From Halobacillus sp. Marseille-Q1614 (GTDB lineage Bacteria > Bacillota > Bacilli > Bacillales > Halobacillaceae), in NCBI RefSeq assembly GCF_902809865.1, contig NZ_CADDWH010000001.1, forward strand, positions 3,224,001-3,288,000: 64,000 bases of DNA, read 5' to 3'. The notes below the pieces were generated by a model. That model was not told the origin of the DNA and did not search any database. It saw nothing but the letters and a program-made list of their open reading frames with translations. The translations under genes were made by a program, and so were the position numbers. Of the stretch, positions 40,545 to 50,153 are shown one piece after another (within the stretch, counting starts at the first letter, position 1; each line of letters begins with the position of its first letter).

Positions 40545-40601
40545 AAGTAATTATGATGATTTTTTCAAGTGATATAAGTAAAAGTAAGTAAATGCAAGTA
40601 A
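40545..40601. promoter_or_regulatory. Array of AAGTAA repeats upstream of deoR-like gene
   Basis: Exact AAGTAA at 40545, 40576, 40582, 40586 and 40596, in the 40-100 bp upstream of the DeoR start. Repeated short sites fit the operators of DeoR-family regulators; the spacing is irregular. Confidence 0.45.
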
Positions 40602-40615
40602 TATCTGCACAGATA

Positions 40616-40659
40616 ATAATCGAACATTTTTCCTATTTATAATGTTAATGTTCGTCTTT
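40616..40659 (+). promoter_or_regulatory. PurBox pair upstream of purA
   Basis: ATAATCGAACATT (40616-40628) matches the PurR box AWWWCCGAACWWT at all but one base. The inverted AATGTTCGTCTTT (40647-40659) matches with two mismatches, 18 nt away. B. subtilis purA is PurR-regulated. A TATAAT-type minus-10 follows at about 40678. Confidence 0.65.
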
Positions 40660-40694
40660 CGCATTGACTCAGTGGCGTATAATTGGTAAACTGA

Positions 40695-42032
<1,338 letters not shown>

Positions 42033-42042
42033 AAAATTACAT

Positions 42043-42081
42043 CACGTCTTCCTGAATGTGAGGAAGGCGTGTTTATTTTTG
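42043..42081 (+). terminator. Terminator after purA
   Basis: CACGTCTTCCT / AGGAAGGCGTG with one G-T pair, a 7-nt loop and a T-rich tail. Confidence 0.85.
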
Positions 42082-42123
42082 TTCAATTTGGATAAAAAAT
42101 AGATACGAGAAGGAGGATCAGCC

Positions 42124-42672
42124 ATGAAGAGAATTAGTGTATTTGCTGGATCAAGTGCGGGACACGACCCTGATTTTGCCGCGCAGGCTGAACAATTAGG
42201 AAGAGCTTTTGCTGAGAAAAAGATCGAGCTCGTTTACGGCGGGGCGAAAAGCGGCCTTATGGGGAAGCTCGCTGACTCAATCCTTGAAGCAGGCGGCCAG
42301 GTAACAGGTGTTATGCCTACCCCTCTTTTTGAAAAAGAAATCGTTCACAGCGGCGTGACAACGTTTATAGAAGTAGACACCATGCACCAGCGCAAAGAAA
42401 AGATGAGTGAGCTCGCTGACGGGTTCATCGCACTGCCCGGCGGTTTTGGGACGTTTGAGGAACTGTTTGAAACAATCACATGGGCACAGATCGGCCTGCA
42501 CGTAAAGCCGATTGGAATTTTTAATATCAAAAACTATTATACGCCGCTGATGGACTTAATCGATCATTCCATAGAAGCAGGATTCGTCTCTTACGATCAC
42601 AGAAAGCTGTTAATAGAGTCCGCGGATGCCCGCGATCTAGTAAGCAGGCTCGAAAATCACAGCGAGTTTTAA
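42124..42672 (+). CDS. LOG-family protein (TIGR00730; YvdD-like)
   Basis: A 182-residue protein of the LOG family, cytokinin riboside 5'-monophosphate phosphoribohydrolase-like, once annotated as lysine decarboxylase. The Rossmann-type start FAGSSAGHDPDF and the diagnostic PGGFGTFEE (about residues 105-113) with GGAKSGLMG are present. It hydrolyses nucleoside monophosphates; its neighbour purA suggests nucleotide metabolism, but the true substrate is unknown. Confidence 0.9.
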   Translation: MKRISVFAGSSAGHDPDFAAQAEQLGRAFAEKKIELVYGGAKSGLMGKLADSILEAGGQVTGVMPTPLFEKEIVHSGVTTFIEVDTMHQRKEKMSELADGFIALPGGFGTFEELFETITWAQIGLHVKPIGIFNIKNYYTPLMDLIDHSIEAGFVSYDHRKLLIESADARDLVSRLENHSEF

Positions 42673-42680
42673 AAAATCTA

Positions 42681-42740
42681 TTGCGTCATCTTTTGAGTGT
42701 ATGGTATGATATTCTTCGTTGCGGTAAAGAAGAATATCAT
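42681..42740 (+). promoter_or_regulatory. tRNA promoter with 12-bp inverted repeat
   Basis: TTGCGT (42681-42686), 18 nt, TATGAT (42705-42710). A perfect inverted repeat ATGATATTCTTC / GAAGAATATCAT (42706-42717 and 42729-42740) overlaps the minus-10 and ends 5 bp before tRNA-Asp. Confidence 0.6.
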
Positions 42741-42745
42741 TCAGT

Positions 42746-42822
42746 GGTCCGGTAGTTCAGTTGGTTAGAATGCCTGCCTGTCACGCAGGAGGTCGCGGGT
42801 TCGAGTCCCGTCCGGACCGCCA
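42746..42822 (+). tRNA. tRNA-Asp (GTC)
   Basis: Full cloverleaf: acceptor GGTCCGG / CCGGACC, anticodon loop CTGTCAC with GTC at 42780-42782, T loop GGGTTCGAGTCCC, discriminator G and an encoded CCA. Confidence 0.97.
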
Positions 42823-42837
42823 CTTAATTTTTATTAT

Positions 42838-42862
42838 GGCTCGGCAGATCAGTCGGTAGAGA
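42838..42862 (+). pseudogene. 5' fragment of a tRNA-Phe copy
   Basis: GGCTCGGCAGATCAGTCGGT and the next AGAG match the first 24 bases of the tRNA-Phe at 43020 with two changes. The sequence then diverges with no anticodon arm or acceptor strand. A 157-bp unrelated stretch (42863-43019) separates it from the intact gene. Confidence 0.8.
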
Positions 42863-43019
42863 AGCCGTAAAACTTCCTGAACAAGCTTCATCGCAGGCTT
42901 TGCGAGGAGCGTACGCTTCACCGAATGTACTTGCAACGAGACGAGCACAGAACATCTTCGAATCTGCATCGAAACAAGATACAGAGCGAAAACAAACTAG
43001 AAAATTTTAATCTTAACAT

Positions 43020-43092
<73 letters not shown>

Positions 43093-43096
43093 CTCC

Positions 43097-43133
43097 AAAA
43101 AAGCGTCTGCTATTTTAGCAGGCGCTTTTTTTT
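43097..43133 (+). terminator. Terminator of the tRNA unit
   Basis: AAAAAGCGTCTGC / GCAGGCGCTTTTT with one G-T pair, then a T run, directly after tRNA-Phe. Confidence 0.9.
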
Positions 43134-43184
43134 ATTTGATATGTAGAGGGAAACAATGTGTTCCTTTTCCTAAGAATAGAGAAA

Positions 43185-43303
43185 AGGAGGCTGGAAAATC
43201 ACTCGCTTTCCGCGGGGAGCCGCCGAGCCTCCTCGTTTCACTTCGGGGGTCTCGCCCTTGGCTCTATCTCCCTGCAGGAGTCTCGCAATTTCCCAGCCCT
43301 CCT
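43185..43303. repeat. Structured intergenic repeat, type A (forward)
   Basis: AGGAGGCTGG end, CACTCGCTTTCCGCGGGG, GCCTCCTCG, GGGGTCTCG, CCCTGCAGGAGTCTCGC, closing CCCAGCCCTCCT. Its ends pair with each other. An open frame across it is a repeat translation. Confidence 0.82.
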
Positions 43304-43356
43304 CAAGAAATTATTGAAAAAAAGGAACTTTATATCCTGAAACCTATTACGGTAAA

Positions 43357-43473
43357 GGGCCAGGGGAAACGGTGAGCCTCCTATGGGATAACAGAACAGG
43401 GTGAGATCCCGGAGGGCAAAGCCCGAGGAAGCTCACCGTTCGCCCATGGAAAGCGAGTCGTTTTCCCGGGCCC
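43357..43473. repeat. Structured intergenic repeat, type B (reverse)
   Basis: GGGCCAGGGGAAACGG end, CAGGGTGAGATCCCGG, AGCCCGAGGAAGCTCACC, ATGGAAAGCGAG, closing TTCCCGGGCCC. Reverse-complement partner of 27617-27735. Confidence 0.8.
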
Positions 43474-43586
43474 GTTTCTATTGACTGTGGATCAAAACTG
43501 AAGCACTATAAGAAATCTGGAGACTTCCTTTTTCCATAGTTTTAAAGAAATCCCATCCAGCACATCCAGCTTTTTTCAAAATCTTA

Positions 43587-43603
43587 TGTAATAACCTTGT
43601 AAT
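43587..43603 (+). promoter_or_regulatory. WalR (YycF) box
   Basis: TGTAAT-AACCT-TGTAAT is an exact match to the WalR consensus TGTWAH-N5-TGTWAH. It lies 228 bp upstream of the M23 peptidase gene and 62 bp before a candidate promoter. Confidence 0.75.
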
Positions 43604-43665
43604 CTATTATGAATATTCAACCAATTTAGAGAGCAAAATTACACATATCGTGTATTAAGTAAACT

Positions 43666-43695
43666 TTTACATGAGTATTTTGGAAAGAATATTAT
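43666..43695 (+). promoter_or_regulatory. Candidate promoter of the M23 peptidase gene
   Basis: TTTACA (43666-43671), 18 nt, TATTAT (43690-43695). The rest of the gap to 43830 is AT-rich and shows no ORF. Confidence 0.45.
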
Positions 43696-43830
43696 AAATT
43701 ATTTACATCGCTTTCATATAGCCCACACAGTATTTTTCCTATGTTAAATTTATAAAGTGCCAAAAAATACGAGAAAAAGACAAATATACAGAAAATGAGA
43801 CAGACTGAGTAAAAGGTAGGGGGAAGACAA

Positions 43831-45228
43831 GTGAAAGAGACGACCGGCCTATGGAAAAAGGCTGCCGCCATTGCTTTCCTTGTGATTAGTTTAAGTTTTG
43901 GTACGGCTTATGCCGAGGGGAGTGTAGAAACTATATACCACGTTTACGTAGGTGATAAACCTGTAGGCATCGTAGATAGTAAACAAAAAGTGCAGGAGCA
44001 CATGAACCAACGCTTAGATGAAGAACAGGAAAAGCATGAAGATTACGAGATAACTTATATGAATGATGTTCGATTTTTTCCAGAGAAAAAGTTTACTCCG
44101 GATTTTGACCCAGCAGAGACCATTGACAGATTAGATAAAGAGATAAAGATCGGTGTCGAAGCTGTAGGACTCCAAGTAGACGGGGAAACCGTTGGATTTC
44201 TTCCTAATGAAGAGAAAGCTGAATCTGTCGTACAAGAATATAAAGAGAAATTTGTCGATGAGGAAGCTTTAAAAGAAGTGGAAGAACGAAAAGAAGCTGG
44301 AGAAAATCCTGAAATTGAGGAATCTACGATTATCAATGTAAAGCTTACCGAAGAAGTTGAACATGTAGAGAAAGTCGTGGAGCCTGAGGACATCATCAAA
44401 GTTGAGAAAGCGGCTGACCTTCTAGAAGAGGGAATGAATGAAGAGAAAGTTCATCAAGCAGAAAAAGGGCAGGCTATTCAAGAAATAGCTTATCAATATG
44501 ACCTCTCACAGGACGACCTGCTTGAAATGAATCCACAGCTTGAAGAGAAAGAAGTTCTTGATACGAGCCAGGAGATTAAAGTCATGAACACAGGCCCTTT
44601 AACGGAAGTTTTAATTAAAGAAGAGGGAAAAAAGACAAAGAAAATCCCTTATAAAACGGAAGTGGTCGAAACCGACGAGCTTGAAAAGGGTACAGAGAAA
44701 GTTAAACAAAAAGGTAAAGACGGCGAAAAAGAAGTACATTATTATAAAACAAAGATAAATGATCGCACGACGGACGAGGGCATTATTAAAGAGAAAGAGA
44801 TAAAAGAGCCCGTGAAAGAAATCGTATTGAAAGGCACAAAGGTTATTCCTTCCAAAGGAACAGGTAATTTCGGCTGGCCGGCTGTAGGCGGTTCGATTAC
44901 GAGTAAACAGGGAGAACGCTGGGGATCCTTCCATAAAGGGATCGATATCGCCGGCGTCAGTGATCGTACCATCCGGGCAGCGGATAACGGAAAAGTTGTT
45001 TCTGCCGGAAGAGATGGAGCATATGGAAACAAAGTAGTTATTGATCATAACAATGGGTATAGAACGACATATGCTCATCTGAAATCCATTAGTGTGAATG
45101 TCGGAGATGTAGTGGAAAAAGGTTCCTCCATAGGACAAATGGGGACAACTGGTCGTTCGACTGGCGTCCACCTGCATTTTGAAATTCATAAGAACGGTTC
45201 ATTGATAAATCCAATGGATCACTTGTAA
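43831..45228 (+). CDS. Secreted LysM-G5-M23 peptidoglycan endopeptidase
   Basis: A 465-residue secreted cell-wall hydrolase. A signal peptide (about residues 1-28, ending TAYA) is followed by a Glu/Lys-rich region, a LysM domain (about 206-250, HQAEKGQAIQEIAYQYDLSQ), a G5 domain (about 253-340) and an M23 metallopeptidase domain (about 345-465) with the zinc ligands in HKGIDIAG (His368, Asp372) and HLHFEIH (about 446-452). It would cut peptide cross-links in the wall. It sits next to walRK and has a WalR box upstream, so it is a likely WalR target. Start is GTG 43831 after AGGTAGGGGG. Confidence 0.92.
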   Translation: MKETTGLWKKAAAIAFLVISLSFGTAYAEGSVETIYHVYVGDKPVGIVDSKQKVQEHMNQRLDEEQEKHEDYEITYMNDVRFFPEKKFTPDFDPAETIDRLDKEIKIGVEAVGLQVDGETVGFLPNEEKAESVVQEYKEKFVDEEALKEVEERKEAGENPEIEESTIINVKLTEEVEHVEKVVEPEDIIKVEKAADLLEEGMNEEKVHQAEKGQAIQEIAYQYDLSQDDLLEMNPQLEEKEVLDTSQEIKVMNTGPLTEVLIKEEGKKTKKIPYKTEVVETDELEKGTEKVKQKGKDGEKEVHYYKTKINDRTTDEGIIKEKEIKEPVKEIVLKGTKVIPSKGTGNFGWPAVGGSITSKQGERWGSFHKGIDIAGVSDRTIRAADNGKVVSAGRDGAYGNKVVIDHNNGYRTTYAHLKSISVNVGDVVEKGSSIGQMGTTGRSTGVHLHFEIHKNGSLINPMDHL

Positions 45229-45275
45229 AACAGCAGCTGCTATGGCACTATTCATAGCAGCTGCTGTTTTGTTTT
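45227..45275 (+). terminator. Terminator after the M23 gene
   Basis: A perfect 18-bp stem (45227-45244 with 45253-45270) rich in CAGCAGCTGC, ending in GTTTTGTTTT. Confidence 0.92.
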
Positions 45276-45354
45276 GGCAGTATAAGACTTTTTCGTTGAA
45301 ATAAGTTAAAATAAAGTGAAAGCGCAAAGTTGATGAAAAGGATGTGACTTTTAA

Positions 45355-46059
45355 ATGGCGCAGAAAATATTAGTAGTAGACGATGAAAAGCCAATTGCAG
45401 ATATATTGAAATTTAACTTAGAAAAAGAGGGATATGAGGTTGTTTGTGCCTATGACGGAGATGAAGCGATCCGCAAGGCTAATGACGAAAAGCCTGAATT
45501 GATCTTACTCGACATTATGCTTCCGAATAAAGATGGAAATGAAGTGTGCCGGGAAGTAAGAAAAAATCATACAATGCCGATCATTATGCTGACGGCTAAA
45601 GATGCAGAGATTGATAAAGTACTAGGCCTCGAAATGGGGGCTGACGATTACGTAACGAAGCCGTTCAGCAACCGTGAGCTCATCGCCCGTGTGAAGGCGA
45701 ACCTTCGCCGGCACCAGCAGGAACCGGAAGAGCCTGGCCGGCAGACGAAGGATATTACGATCGGCCGTTTAGCGATCCACCCCGATGCTTATACCGTTAC
45801 CCGCGATGGTTCGTACATTGAACTGACTCATCGTGAATTTGAGCTGCTTCATTACTTAGCCCGTCATATTGGACAGGTGATGACCCGTGAGCATCTTCTT
45901 GAGACGGTATGGGGTTATGATTACTATGGCGATGTTCGTACGGTCGATGTAACCGTCCGCCGCCTTCGTGAGAAAATTGAGGAGAGCCCAAGTAATCCTG
46001 TTTGGATTGTGACTCGCCGCGGGGTAGGGTATTACTTAAGAAATCCTGAACAGGACTAG
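45355..46059 (+). CDS. walR: Response regulator WalR (YycF)
   Basis: A 234-residue OmpR-type regulator, the essential cell-wall homeostasis regulator. The receiver domain has the acidic pair Asp9/Asp10, phosphoacceptor Asp53 (LLDIMLP), the LTAKD motif and KPF. The C-terminal winged helix contains [33 protein letters not shown], characteristic of WalR. It is first in walRKHIJ-htrC. The ribosome site AAAGGATGTGA precedes ATG 45355. Confidence 0.96.
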   Translation: MAQKILVVDDEKPIADILKFNLEKEGYEVVCAYDGDEAIRKANDEKPELILLDIMLPNKDGNEVCREVRKNHTMPIIMLTAKDAEIDKVLGLEMGADDYVTKPFSNRELIARVKANLRRHQQEPEEPGRQTKDITIGRLAIHPDAYTVTRDGSYIELTHREFELLHYLARHIGQVMTREHLLETVWGYDYYGDVRTVDVTVRRLREKIEESPSNPVWIVTRRGVGYYLRNPEQD

Positions 46060-46072
46060 GGCAGTGGGTGGA

Positions 46073-47905
46073 ATGAAAAAGGTAGGATTTTTTCAGTCGG
46101 TACGGCTGAAGCTGACCCTGGTTTATATACTGCTTCTTCTGCTAGGAATCCAGGTGATTGGTTCCTATTTCGTTGGAAAACTTGAAGATCAGCTGGAGGC
46201 GAACTTCGAAGAATCGATTGAGGGGCGGATGCGGTCTCTCACGTATAGTTTACAGAACACTTTTGAGACCGAACGGGGAGAATCCGACCCCTCCCTGCAG
46301 TCAGATGTACAGAGTTTGATCAATGATTTTGATGAAAACGATATTCATAAGCTTCAGGTTGTTAACAGCAGCAGCCGTATCATTGCGACCGATGGCGGCG
46401 ATTTTACTTATTCAGATGTCGGTAAAAAGACGAATGATGCCAAGGTGCTGCGCGCTCTTATCTATGGAAATACCGATCCGGAAATTATGCAGCACCCGGT
46501 GAGCGGTGACCGCCTCTGGGTAGGAGCTATCCCTGTCACCGCCAGTAATGGCGATGAGATATACGCCGCTGTTTATTTTGAAGCAGACATGAGTAATATT
46601 TACAACCAATTGCAGGAAATAAATTCCATATTTGCTCAAGGAACACTTTTAGCGATTACGGTTACCGCCCTTTTAGGCATACTTATGGCACGGACGATTA
46701 CGAAGCCTTTATCCGAGATGAGAAGGCAGGCGCAAATCATGGCCACCGGGGACTTTTCACAAAAAGTTACCGTACATGGTAATGATGAGATCGGCCAGCT
46801 GGGTGTAACATTCAATGACTTAAATGATAAGCTCAAGCTCTCCCAGGCTACGACAGAAGGCGAGCGAAGGAAACTAAGCTCGGTCCTTTCAAATATGTCG
46901 GATGGCGTTATCGCGACAGACCGTCTAGGGGCGATTACGCTTATGAACGCACCGGCTTCTAAGCTGATCGGCCAAAGCTTTGAAGAAGTGCAGGGACAGT
47001 CGCTGATCGATATTCTCGATTTAACCGATCAAATGAATGAAATATCGGAAATTGAAACCGTTGGATCGATGATTATTGACTTAAGCAGTGATGATCAGCA
47101 GCTGCTCATTAAAGCCAATTTCTCAGTCGTAGAAGACGAAAATGAAGAAATGAACGGCTTTATTACCGTGTTGAGTGATGTAACAGAGCAGGAGAGAGTA
47201 GCCGAGGAACGCCGTGAGTTCGTTTCCAATGTATCGCACGAGCTGCGCACGCCGCTGACGACGATGCGAAGCTACCTAGAAGCACTCACGGATGGAGCAT
47301 GGGAAGATAAAGAGATCGCCCCTCAATTTCTCGGGGTGGCCCAGAATGAGACCGACCGCATGATCCGTCTCGTGAACGATTTATTGCAATTGTCGAAAAT
47401 GGATCGGAAAGATACCGGGCTGTTTAAGGAAAAAGTCGAGTTTGTCGGCCATTTCCATCATGTGATCGACCGTTTCGACATGCACCGCCATGAGAATATT
47501 ACTTTCAAACGGGAGCTCTCCGAACAGGAACTCTTCGTCTGGATTGATAAAGATAAGATTACGCAGGTGCTCGACAATATCATATCGAATGCGGTTAAAT
47601 ATTCGCCAGAGGGCGGAACGATTACGTTTCGAGCCGAATCTAAGAAAAAACAATTACTGGTCAGCATCTCAGACCAGGGGTTAGGCATGCCTTCGAACAC
47701 CGTGGACAAAATATTTGATCGCTTTTACCGCGTCGACAAAGCCCGGTCGCGGGAAATGGGCGGAACCGGACTTGGCCTCGCTATTTCCCGGGAAATAATC
47801 GAAGCTCATCATGGTCAAATATGGGCGCACAGTAAAGAAGGCAAAGGGACCACTATATTCTTTACACTTCCGCTCATTAACCAGAAGCGGAGGAAGCGAA
47901 AATGA
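46073..47905 (+). CDS. walK: Sensor histidine kinase WalK (YycG)
   Basis: A 610-residue membrane kinase partner of WalR. A transmembrane helix near residues 11-31 and another near 180-200 enclose an extracellular PAS-like domain. HAMP (about 203-255), cytoplasmic PAS (about 265-370), the H-box SHELRTPLTT with His389, and a HATPase with G1/G2 boxes (DQGLGM, GGTGLGLA) follow. ATG 46073 gives MKKVGFFQSVRLKLTL, the usual WalK opening. It overlaps walH by 4 nt. A Noc-site palindrome is embedded near codons 571-575. Confidence 0.95.
   Translation: MKKVGFFQSVRLKLTLVYILLLLLGIQVIGSYFVGKLEDQLEANFEESIEGRMRSLTYSLQNTFETERGESDPSLQSDVQSLINDFDENDIHKLQVVNSSSRIIATDGGDFTYSDVGKKTNDAKVLRALIYGNTDPEIMQHPVSGDRLWVGAIPVTASNGDEIYAAVYFEADMSNIYNQLQEINSIFAQGTLLAITVTALLGILMARTITKPLSEMRRQAQIMATGDFSQKVTVHGNDEIGQLGVTFNDLNDKLKLSQATTEGERRKLSSVLSNMSDGVIATDRLGAITLMNAPASKLIGQSFEEVQGQSLIDILDLTDQMNEISEIETVGSMIIDLSSDDQQLLIKANFSVVEDENEEMNGFITVLSDVTEQERVAEERREFVSNVSHELRTPLTTMRSYLEALTDGAWEDKEIAPQFLGVAQNETDRMIRLVNDLLQLSKMDRKDTGLFKEKVEFVGHFHHVIDRFDMHRHENITFKRELSEQELFVWIDKDKITQVLDNIISNAVKYSPEGGTITFRAESKKKQLLVSISDQGLGMPSNTVDKIFDRFYRVDKARSREMGGTGLGLAISREIIEAHHGQIWAHSKEGKGTTIFFTLPLINQKRRKRK
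47783..47796. promoter_or_regulatory. Noc-binding site inside walK
   Basis: ATTTCCCGGGAAAT is identical to the published Noc-binding consensus of B. subtilis. It encodes part of the conserved LAISREI stretch of WalK. Confidence 0.75.
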
Positions 47906-49242
47906 AAGTAGAAACGATAAAAACGATCATTCTCGTCCTGTTAATTATGTTCAGCCTGCTCTTAACAGTAGCTTTATGGACGTATCAGCCGAACTATGAC
48001 AGTTTGGAAAATGAAGATGGAGTTATTGATGAAACGAGTATTAATGGAGAAGAAGTGGAGATCTCATCTTTAATCGCTCCCAATAAGTTCATTTTTCATA
48101 GAAACGGACTCCATTACGCTTTTAGTGATCCGGAGAATGTGACGGTTACATTTAATGAACTGCAGGAGTGGACGATGAGAGATTTAATTCAAATTGAAGA
48201 TGCCGGCATTCCAGAACACGACGGCTCTATGGTGGAAGTGACATTCCCAACGGAAATCCCAAGCCAGGCCATGCCGGGACTTTTCACCCTTGAAGATGAA
48301 AGCCAGGGCGTACCGCCGGGTGAATTTAACCGCATGTTCTTTGTGTTTAGAGAGAATGGCGGGGCCGAAGTCTTTTTCACCTCAGACCGCCCTGACGCTT
48401 CTTCCTTCAGAGCGACGATCTCAGAGGATGATGCCAGCAGGCTTAAGGCAGCATCTAATGAGGAGAGCCAGTTAACCGATCAGGTGGCCTTTAAGAAGGA
48501 AGATCAGCGCCCGATTTATCTTCCGAAAGGGCCTGTATCTGTCGAAAAAGATCTCGTGCAGCCGAAGAGAATCGAAATTTTGCCGCTGCAAAATGAGCTT
48601 TTCCCTAATCCGGCCGCTGTAAAAAATACTTCAACATCATCAACTGAGCAGCGATTAACCGACTACTACCGCCGTCTCGAAGTTTTTGCACAGGGAAAAC
48701 GAATGGAATATGTCGATCTTGTGCCGAATGATACGGAAGTGCAGTCAACATTAAGCTCTTACGATGTGTTAGAAGAAAGTGTGAACTTTATTAACGGCCA
48801 TGAAGGATGGACGGATACGTTCAGGCTGAACCAATTCAGCCCGTCTCCAGCGAACTCAACCGTTCAATTCAATATGTATTTTGATAACTATCCACTGCTC
48901 GAAAGCTCAGATGATATCCACAAAATCGAGCTGGAATTTGAGGAGCAAACCGTGCAGCGGTATATGCGCCCGCTTCTTGATTTTGAAGCTTATTATCAAA
49001 GTCCAAACCAGACGGAACAATTAACGTCCGGGGAAAACGTGATTTCATTTCTTGAGAATTCGAACCAGTACAGCCTCCGCTTAATTGAAGATATTCAGGT
49101 CGGCTATCGAATTGAGCCGCAGGTGCAGGGCTATCAAGTCTATGAACTCGTTCCGGCCTGGTTCGTATTGGAGAACGGCCGTTGGAAGGAAATTACCGAG
49201 CTGACGGAAGGAGGAGATCCAAATGCAATGGGGACAAATTAA
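47902..49242 (+). CDS. walH: WalRK regulator WalH (YycH)
   Basis: A 446-residue protein with one N-terminal transmembrane helix (about residues 7-28) and a large extracytoplasmic part, matching YycH. With YycI it holds WalK in check through membrane-helix contacts (known for B. subtilis). Sequence conservation is low except for the fold. It overlaps walK by 4 nt and walI by 20 nt. Confidence 0.9.
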   Translation: MKVETIKTIILVLLIMFSLLLTVALWTYQPNYDSLENEDGVIDETSINGEEVEISSLIAPNKFIFHRNGLHYAFSDPENVTVTFNELQEWTMRDLIQIEDAGIPEHDGSMVEVTFPTEIPSQAMPGLFTLEDESQGVPPGEFNRMFFVFRENGGAEVFFTSDRPDASSFRATISEDDASRLKAASNEESQLTDQVAFKKEDQRPIYLPKGPVSVEKDLVQPKRIEILPLQNELFPNPAAVKNTSTSSTEQRLTDYYRRLEVFAQGKRMEYVDLVPNDTEVQSTLSSYDVLEESVNFINGHEGWTDTFRLNQFSPSPANSTVQFNMYFDNYPLLESSDDIHKIELEFEEQTVQRYMRPLLDFEAYYQSPNQTEQLTSGENVISFLENSNQYSLRLIEDIQVGYRIEPQVQGYQVYELVPAWFVLENGRWKEITELTEGGDPNAMGTN

Positions 49243-50131
49243 AACCTTGTTTATCATCAGCTTTCTCATTTTGGACCTCTTCCTTCTTCAGCAGTTTCTA
49301 ACCAAACAGGAGAAGGCCGAGGATGTAGGAACCATTCAAGATTCCACTCTGGTAGAAAGTTACAGAGACGAGGATATTACGATTGCGGATGATGTTCCTG
49401 ATGAAACTCCGGAAGTCGCCTCGTTAACGGCCTCTCCTGGAAAGTTTTCGGATGCCCGCCTTGAGCAGATCCGAAAGATTAACGACCAGGACATCCGGGT
49501 TTATGGCGGCGAGCTTCTCGTTTCCACATTGGATGACCCTGTTTCCGTTGATGTTGATAACGTTTCAGAAGTAGTCAGTGATCATGTCCCGTTTAGCAGC
49601 CAGTATTCCTATTGGGGATGGAACCAGGATAGAGATAAGATCTTATTTTTCCAAACTTCCAACTCGAATACGATTTACTATAACTCTGCCGGGGTATTGA
49701 TAATAGACGTAGCCAATGGAGAAATGACCGGATATAAAGCAACCATTCTTGAACCTGGAGAATCGGAAGAAAACATTGAAGAAGAGCTGCTCAGTCCAAC
49801 GGATGTGATTCAAATTCTGTTTGGTGACGGGATGATTACCTCCGGGGACGAGGTAACGAGCATGACCATGGGTTATCACTCAGCAGCTAACCTTGACCCT
49901 CTGCAGGTGTTTGCGCCGACGTGGAAAGTGACCGTCAACGGGCAAGAGGATCACTTTGTCAACGCGCTTGCTGTTGAGGGGCAGATTTTAAGTATTGAGG
50001 AAGAAAGATTTATTCGAGATACGATGCAGTCCTTTCAGGAAATTATAGATGAAAATGAACAGGACGTATTTTCTAATCAGGAAACAGATACGGACAATGA
50101 CGACGATGACCAGCCAGGTATGAGTGACTAG
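49223..50131 (+). CDS. walI: WalRK regulator WalI (YycI)
   Basis: A 302-residue protein: an N-terminal transmembrane helix (about residues 5-22, IKTLFIISFLILDLFLLQQF) and an extracytoplasmic domain of the YycI fold, ending in an Asp-rich tail (about 285-302). It forms the WalK-controlling complex with WalH. Its ATG lies 20 nt before the walH stop with GGAAGGAGGAG before it. The acidic tail fits a halotolerant host (inference). Confidence 0.9.
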   Translation: MQWGQIKTLFIISFLILDLFLLQQFLTKQEKAEDVGTIQDSTLVESYRDEDITIADDVPDETPEVASLTASPGKFSDARLEQIRKINDQDIRVYGGELLVSTLDDPVSVDVDNVSEVVSDHVPFSSQYSYWGWNQDRDKILFFQTSNSNTIYYNSAGVLIIDVANGEMTGYKATILEPGESEENIEEELLSPTDVIQILFGDGMITSGDEVTSMTMGYHSAANLDPLQVFAPTWKVTVNGQEDHFVNALAVEGQILSIEEERFIRDTMQSFQEIIDENEQDVFSNQETDTDNDDDDQPGMSD

Positions 50132-50153
50132 ATAAAAAATGGAGTGACATGTA

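Noticed and set aside
42781-42969. 62-codon minus-strand frame ending in a GRDSNPRPPA-like sequence
   Set aside because: This ending is a familiar false translation of the antisense tRNA-Asp.
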